From: Cyanobacteriota bacterium
Lineage (GTDB): Bacteria > Cyanobacteriota > Cyanobacteriia > Phormidesmidales > Phormidesmidaceae
Length of the DNA stretch: 6,386 bases
Assembly (NCBI GenBank): GCA_027592485.1
Contig: JAQCKL010000271.1
Location: 1 to 6,386, forward strand
Direction: 5' to 3'
Within the stretch, counting starts at the first letter, position 1. Each line of letters begins with the position of its first letter. Both the position numbers and the translations under genes were made by a program. The notes under the pieces were generated by a model. The model had not been told where the DNA came from. It saw nothing but the letters and a program-made list of their open reading frames with translations, and did no database searches. Shown here piece by piece: positions 1 through 4,700 of this stretch.

Positions 1-1409
1 GCATAGGCGGCTAAAATCCAGCGATCGCGGCCCCGTTCGGGGCTGGGCTGGCGCTGGAGCAATGCTTTATAGAACACAAAGGAGCGGGGCCGCAGGTTGC
101 GTACCCCCGTGGCGGAGCTGAGCAGGTAGTAGCCATCAAACCGAGCCATGGGGTTGAGGTTCAGGGCCACGGTGAACAGGGCCGCCACCAGCAGCAAGTA
201 GCTAACGGTATGGAGGGGGCTACTGGTGGCGGTGGCAAACCAGAGCCAAAAGGCGATCGCGGCAATCACCCCCTGACACAGCACCCCCGCCCCAATCACC
301 CAGCAGCGGCGGCGGTTGCTGATCTGATAGGAATCACTGCTGTTGGTGTAGGCCGCAGGAATCAAACACATAAACAGCAGCCCCATCTCTGACACGGCAC
401 CGCCAAAATGCTTCAACGTCAAGGCGTGGGCCAGCTCGTGCAGGGACACCACCGCCATGGACAGCAACCCAAAGGGCAGCAGCAGCCCCCAACCGTAGGT
501 TTGCAGCAGCCGTTGGCCAAACAGCATTAGCTCAGGACGATGGGCGAGGGCGAATAGGGCGGTGAAGACCAGCCCCAACCCAAGGCCGACCCCCATCCCC
601 GGTCGCCCTAGCCAGCGCCAGCGATCAACCTGACGGCCTAGCCAGCGATCGGGGTTAAGCAGCGCTTTTTTGAAATACAGCAGTTGCAGGGGGGTGAACT
701 GGCGGCGAGGGGGGGCGGGGGGCTCAACGCCTGCTAGCAACTGGGCTTGGGCCAGCAGGTTTAACAGGGTTTTGACCCGTTGGGGCGCACAGCCTGTTTG
801 CTGGGCAATGGCGCTGAGAGGCATCTTGCCAATGCAGTCAATGATCGCCTTGTCCTTGGGGCTGACTTGCAGATGGTGCAATCCCTCAGCATCCCCCAGA
901 ATCCAGTGGCCGTCGCGCTGGTGGGTCCAGCGGCAACCGGGCTGAAGGGCGATCGCCTGCGATCTCGGGGAGGCCGTAGGAACGGGGGTATCCCCGGTCT
1001 CCCGATCCTGTGGCACATCCTCCTTAGGGGCTAGGATGCCTAAATCTAGAAGTTTTGAAATTAACGTCAGTACAAAATCAGACGGGATTGCCTCACCAAA
1101 TTCAACCCTGCACTGATCCTGCACCTCTTGCACAGTCCAGCTCCCACTAAATCGGGCTAGGGCGTAACCTTCAGAATTGTCAAATCGGAAGGAACAGGCA
1201 CTTTCTCGACCCCGCAAAAAACAGCCTTCTCCACTGCGACTGCGAACCAGTCGCCAATGGAGACGCAGATCTGGACAGAGCCAGTTTGCTGAATTAGGGC
1301 CAGAATATTCCATACCTAACCTTGTACTGAGATCTACGGATGGCCGATCCGTAGAAGCACGGATTTTTTGGCTCACTTTTTGGCGGCGTCGGCTCATTTT
1401 TCGGCTCAT
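1..1409 (-). CDS. M50 family membrane zinc metallopeptidase with tandem PqqD-like modules (3' end cut by window edge)
   Basis: An uninterrupted minus-strand frame runs from an in-frame stop at 1430-1428 to the left edge: 469 residues are visible from ATG 1409, and the C-terminus is missing. The zinc motif HELAH is at residues 324-328 (codons 440-426), followed by TLKHFGG and EMGLLF as usual in this family. The second metal motif NPMARFDGYY is at 419-428. Hydrophobic segments lie near 271-290, 311-332, 371-392 and 401-420, so the active site is intramembrane or at the membrane face. Before them are two PqqD-like modules (about 51-130 and 151-230) joined by a Pro/Thr/Asp linker, then the basic helix LLNPDRWLGR that commonly precedes TM1. 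Relatives (COG1994-like) are often linked to peptide maturation or export and may carry a HlyD-like C-terminal part, which is outside the window. Start is uncertain: ATG 1409 and 1397 lack a Shine-Dalgarno, while ATG 1313 has AAGG six bases upstream and would remove a 32-residue basic, repeat-derived N-terminus. The family call is firm; the substrate is unknown. Confidence 0.88.
   Translation of the reverse strand, partial: MSRKMSRRRQKVSQKIRASTDRPSVDLSTRLGMEYSGPNSANWLCPDLRLHWRLVRSRSGEGCFLRGRESACSFRFDNSEGYALARFSGSWTVQEVQDQCRVEFGEAIPSDFVLTLISKLLDLGILAPKEDVPQDRETGDTPVPTASPRSQAIALQPGCRWTHQRDGHWILGDAEGLHHLQVSPKDKAIIDCIGKMPLSAIAQQTGCAPQRVKTLLNLLAQAQLLAGVEPPAPPRRQFTPLQLLYFKKALLNPDRWLGRQVDRWRWLGRPGMGVGLGLGLVFTALFALAHRPELMLFGQRLLQTYGWGLLLPFGLLSMAVVSLHELAHALTLKHFGGAVSEMGLLFMCLIPAAYTNSSDSYQISNRRRCWVIGAGVLCQGVIAAIAFWLWFATATSSPLHTVSYLLLVAALFTVALNLNPMARFDGYYLLSSATGVRNLRPRSFVFYKALLQRQPSPERGRDRWILAAY
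21..28. repeat. HIP1 octamer GCGATCGC
   Basis: Exact GCGATCGC inside the M50 gene. This palindrome is strongly over-represented in many cyanobacterial genomes and supports the taxonomic placement. Confidence 0.9.
253..260. repeat. HIP1 octamer GCGATCGC
   Basis: Second exact HIP1 copy, in the part of the M50 gene encoding the transmembrane segment between the two metal motifs. Confidence 0.9.
949..956. repeat. HIP1 octamer GCGATCGC
   Basis: Third exact HIP1 copy, at the start of the second PqqD-like module of the M50 protein. No further copy occurs until 6266, so the whole 1715-6022 gene lacks the motif. Confidence 0.9.
1333..1355. promoter_or_regulatory. Perfect 9-bp inverted repeat upstream of the alternative M50 start
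   Basis: TCTACGGAT (1333-1341) and ATCCGTAGA (1347-1355) are exact reverse complements around the 5-base loop GGCCG. If translation of the M50 gene starts at 1313, this hairpin lies 20 bases upstream, in the 5' leader, where it could be an operator or an RNA hairpin. If translation starts at 1409, it is simply inside the coding region. The repeat is seen directly; the role is inferred. Confidence 0.4.
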
Positions 1410-1413
1410 TTTT
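1370..1413 (-). repeat. Three short direct repeats GGCTCAYTTTT
   Basis: On the plus strand, GGCTCACTTTT at 1370-1380 is followed by GGCTCATTTTT at 1391-1401 and again at 1403-1413. On the minus strand the two upstream copies read AAAAATGAGCC and supply the candidate starts at 1409 and 1397 (peptide MSRKMSR). The third lacks the ATG. Either this is a repetitive basic N-terminus or an upstream repeat cluster that was read as coding. Confidence 0.5.
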
Positions 1414-1467
1414 TCTGATTCACTTGTTTAAATGAAGGCCGAAATCCTTTTCTGGCAAGGCTTTCAG

Positions 1468-1525
1468 AGCAGCGAAAGGACCGGACAGTTCATGAAAACT
1501 TTATACTTTCAGGTCTTGCGCTGCT
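1468..1525. other. Predicted long imperfect hairpin in the intergenic region
   Basis: AGCAGCG (1468-1474) pairs with CGCTGCT (1519-1525). After one mismatch AAG pairs with CTT, and after one bulged G, ACC pairs with GGT (1512-1514). Within the loop TGAAA (1493-1497) pairs with TTTCA (1507-1511). The result is a 58-base element that could be a structured leader RNA or part of a small RNA. It matches no RNA family I recognise, and its folding was judged by eye only. Confidence 0.3.
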
Positions 1526-1581
1526 TACAGAAGCTGGGTTAGCGTCCTCAGTATTAGCCAGTACGAAGACCTACTGACAAC

Positions 1582-1628
1582 TGCGGAAATTCAGCCCCCC
1601 CCCTTTACAAAATTCCGCAACATTTTTT
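1582..1628 (+). terminator. Terminator- or attenuator-shaped hairpin with T6, upstream of the large gene
   Basis: TGCGGAA (1582-1588) pairs with TTCCGCA (1613-1619), and two more inner pairs form if one A is bulged. The roughly 20-base loop contains C9 (1595-1603). Three bases after the stem comes T6 (1623-1628). In the plus direction this has the form of a Rho-independent terminator. Nothing on the plus strand upstream needs terminating, so attenuation of a transcript entering the 1715 gene is a possible role. The long loop and modest stem keep confidence moderate. Confidence 0.4.
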
Positions 1629-1641
1629 CAAGTTGCATAAT
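1613..1641 (+). promoter_or_regulatory. Weak sigma-70-like promoter candidate for the large gene
   Basis: CATAAT (1636-1641) differs from TATAAT by one base. TTCCGC (1613-1618), 17 bases upstream, is a poor match to TTGACA and overlaps the right arm of the preceding hairpin. Transcription would start near 1648, giving a leader of about 67 bases. An alternative -10, TATACT at 1502-1507, has no convincing -35. Cyanobacterial promoters often lack a good -35, so this remains a guess. Confidence 0.25.
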
Positions 1642-1661
1642 TCACGCCGCTGATTTCAGAG

Positions 1662-1718
1662 ATGGAAACAGTCGGTTCTGTTCATCCACTTCTCCAGCGA
1701 TCGGGAGTCTCCCCATGA
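1662..1718 (+). CDS. Possible 18-residue leader ORF overlapping the next start as ATGA
   Basis: ATG 1662 opens an 18-codon frame (METVGSVHPLLQRSGVSP) whose TGA stop (1716-1718) overlaps ATG 1715 of the large gene in the arrangement ATGA, typical of translational coupling. The purine-rich stretch before it is only a weak ribosome binding site. The overlap could be chance, and the peptide resembles nothing I know. Confidence 0.18.
   Translation: METVGSVHPLLQRSGVSP
1703..1707 (+). promoter_or_regulatory. Shine-Dalgarno GGGAG supporting start 1715
   Basis: GGGAG ends seven bases before ATG 1715, a normal spacing. It supports this start over the in-frame ATGs at 1853 (inside a palindromic repeat) and 1970. 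Confidence 0.65.
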
Positions 1719-4700
1719 ATCTGTTTGCAGCCCTGCGTCAACGTCGCCAACCCGCTCAAGGTTTTGGCCAAACCAAAGTTGCCCCTGAAGCAGACGTAAC
1801 CGTTCCAGGAACTACGCTGGCTGAGCGGAGTCGAAGCCAAAACCCGGCCAGAATGTCCCTTTCGACTCCGCTCAAGGGACGGTTACAAGCAGACCTACAC
1901 CAAACCTTCATTTTGGAACCGATTTTGACCCCCAGTGGCCTGGTGGATGTGGGGGAAGACGCGCCTGACATGGCGGATTTGAACCTAGATTTCGGGGAAG
2001 AGGGGGACTTTGACGAGGGCTTTGACCCGGTGGATACTGACCTGCCGGACGGCGATGACCTCACCGATGGGGAACTTGAGGACATTTCCTTCATCGACAA
2101 TCTGGCGGTGGAGTTCCAGTTTGAGTCGGGCTATTTCACCGTAGGGGAGTCTGGGGAAGTCACCATTGACTACCTGTTCGATGGCGGTGGCTATGAGGGG
2201 GAACTGGCGATCTTCAGCCTGGAGGGGATGGAGTTACTGGAGCCCGGTTCAGAGGCGTTTATCCAAATGGCGGCAGATCGCGCCCTGAGTGAGTCGGAGA
2301 TGGGCTACATCGTCATCTCTGACAAAGCGGAAGGAGCCCGCTTCTCGGGGGCACTGGGGGAGCAGGATTGGAATCGTGGCGATTACCTGGGGGCGAAAAC
2401 CTTTCAGATGAAGGCGGGCGAGCGCTTCAGCTTTATGCTAGTGCCGAATGGGGAAGTGGCTGAAGTAGCAAACAACCCAGGTATCAGTGGAGCAAAGACC
2501 CCGCTATTTTCTTTGGCTACTGCTAATCCTGATGACATGTTTGCTACTGGGCAGATTGCGGATGCTACGGGTAGTGGTAAAGTCTTCGTCTTTGAGGATA
2601 TGCGAGTTGATAAGGCATCCGATGAAGACTACAACGACCTTATCTTCCAAGTCACAGGAGCCTACGCAGAAGCAGTGCTCTTGGATGATGTGTTAGATGC
2701 CGATGTCGATTGGCGTGACACAGACATGGGGCATCAAATTCTTGCCTATGCTGATGCCTCTCTGGAATTTAATGAGGCGGCTGAGAACCAACCGCTGATT
2801 GGTATTATTGACACTGGTTTTAATGACAGCAACCCAGATATTGACCATTCGCGAATTATTCTGGGACGTGATCTCGTGGATGGGGATAATAATCCTCTCT
2901 TCCAGGATGGTGAAGGTAATGAGCACGGGACGCACATCCTGGGGCTCATTGGCGCAACGCGGGATAATGGCATTGGGATCGATGGAATCAACGATGACGC
3001 CCCGATTTGGTTGGGACGTGCTGTTGGGTCTGGTCGATGGGCAGAATCGCTAACTGAGTTTGTTGATACTGCGAAGGAATCTGGGCAGCCAAATGCAGTT
3101 GTGAACCTGAGCTTTGATCTGACACAGATTGACGCTGAGGGCAATGTCTCTACTCGCTATGAACTTACCCCGGCTGAGCGTGAGGCGTTGGAATATGCTC
3201 GGCAAAATGGCGTCTTAGTCGTCGTTGCAGCGGGCAATGATGGCGGCACAATGTCAGCGTTGGGCCAAGCTTCCCAAGAATTTGACAACCTCATCACCGT
3301 AGGTGCCAGCAACGACTATGGCAGTAAGGCTGACTACTCCAGTTTTGGTTATGGGCTAGACCTGATGGCTATGGGTGGTTCCGTTGCTACCCCCATGTTG
3401 TCAACCGTAGGGGATGGTGATTTTGTTCAGGAACTGCTTGAAGAAGAGGAGGTTCCTGACGATGAAATGACCGTTAATCTGATTCAGACCTTTGAGGAAG
3501 TCTTCGGGCCTGCTGATGAAGCAGAGGACTTTGACGAAAGTGACTTAGACAATCTATCGCCAGAAGAAAGCGAGGCTTATGAAGAAGCCACTCAAGCCAT
3601 TGATCGAGCCCTAGAGGATTACTTGACGGCGGCCAGCCAAAAGCTGGGGATGGAATACATTGATGGCTTATATGGTCTACAAGTTGATGCATTGGATCAG
3701 TTTATTAATGCCTTTGATGAGGATGCTGCGGATATCTTAGTTAAGGCCGAAGAACTGTTGACCGAATCAGGCTTTGAGGCGGAACCTGAATCTGAAGAGG
3801 GGGAAGACGCCTTCCTGCCACTGAATTTTGGAATTGGCACAATGGCCGGAACATCCGTAGCCGCCGCCAAGGTTACGGGAGCAGTGTCTCAAGTTTGGGC
3901 CGCTAACCCAGGGTTGAACTTTGCCCAAGTCAAAGAAATTTTGAAGCAGACAGCTCTGGATCTGGATACCGAGGGCTGGGATACCGAGACGGGTGAAGGG
4001 CTGATCAATTTAGCGGCTGCGGTTAGTTTGGCTAAGCAGACTGTGCCTGAAACCTATCAACCTGTACCGATTGCATCTCCAACCACTTGGAGTGGAGAGG
4101 GTGAGTTTATCCCTGGTGAGCGGGCTGTTGCTGTCGCGGTACCGCCTTTTACAGGCAGGGTGATGAATGCTGGGTATGTTACCTCTGTTGGATTCCAACG
4201 GGTTCGTTCTGGCCCCGGCACTGGATTTAGCCAGGTTGGCATTCGATATCCTGGCACATCCGTCACCTTTGATGCCTATGAGAACAATGGTGGCTATGTG
4301 CCTGAACCCTTTGTAGGGAGCTCACGCCGTTGGTACAAGATTGCGGGCACTAACCACTGGATGTGGGCAGGCTACATTGATAACTCGCCAGAGCAGGCAG
4401 AGCAGGAGCGAAAGCGTCAAGAGGAAATTCGACGTGCTCAAGAGGAAGCCCGTCGTGCTGAAGAAGAGCTACGTCGTGCCGAAGAAGAAGCTAAACGAAT
4501 AGAGGAAGATCTGAAAAAAGCTGAGGCTATAAGGCGTCTACGAGAAAAGCAACAAGAATTACTTAAGCAAGCTGCTTTGCAGCTCGACAATGCTCCGTTG
4601 AAGTCGACCATAAGCTTACAGTCTATTTTTGCTACTCCTAGCTTAGCGAAAAAATCCACACCGGAATGGAACAGCGACAGCAACAAACTACAGCGCCATT

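Larger units (their letters stand above)
1410..1714. other. Divergent intergenic region, no convincing gene
   Basis: About 305 bases separate the M50 gene (minus) from the large plus-strand gene. They are more AT-rich than the M50 coding region and hold two predicted hairpins (1468-1525 and 1582-1619), a C9 tract, a T6 tract, possible -10 boxes (TATACT at 1502, CATAAT at 1636) and a tiny leader ORF at 1662. I see no tRNA or recognisable riboswitch. Confidence 0.6.

Noticed and set aside
705..722. G-rich run that could be read as a G-quadruplex
   Set aside because: It encodes the Pro-rich linker PAPPRR on the minus strand, so coding of Pro/Arg explains the G runs.
670..1034. Two overlapping plus-strand open frames (91 and 84 residues)
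   Set aside because: They are antisense to the PqqD-like modules of the M50 gene, and no family is recognisable.
1460..1530. Possible tRNA-like or riboswitch fold in the intergenic region
   Set aside because: No T-loop sequence, no CCA end and no cloverleaf spacing; only a single long imperfect hairpin is visible.
1432..1542. 36-codon plus-strand ORF beginning MKAEILFWQG
   Set aside because: No ribosome binding site, no recognisable product, and it overlaps the predicted hairpin at 1468-1525; could be chance in AT-rich intergenic DNA.
1822..1874. Inverted repeat considered as insertion-sequence ends or a CRISPR unit
   Set aside because: Only one pair with a 25-base spacer and no transposase, target duplication or repeated array nearby; a dispersed palindromic repeat fits better.
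1756..2100. 114-residue minus-strand open frame, Ser/Pro-rich
   Set aside because: It mirrors the acidic N-terminal region of the plus gene; no independent support.
2746..3144. 132-residue minus-strand open frame
   Set aside because: It is opposite the S8 catalytic Asp/His region, whose motifs fix the coding strand.
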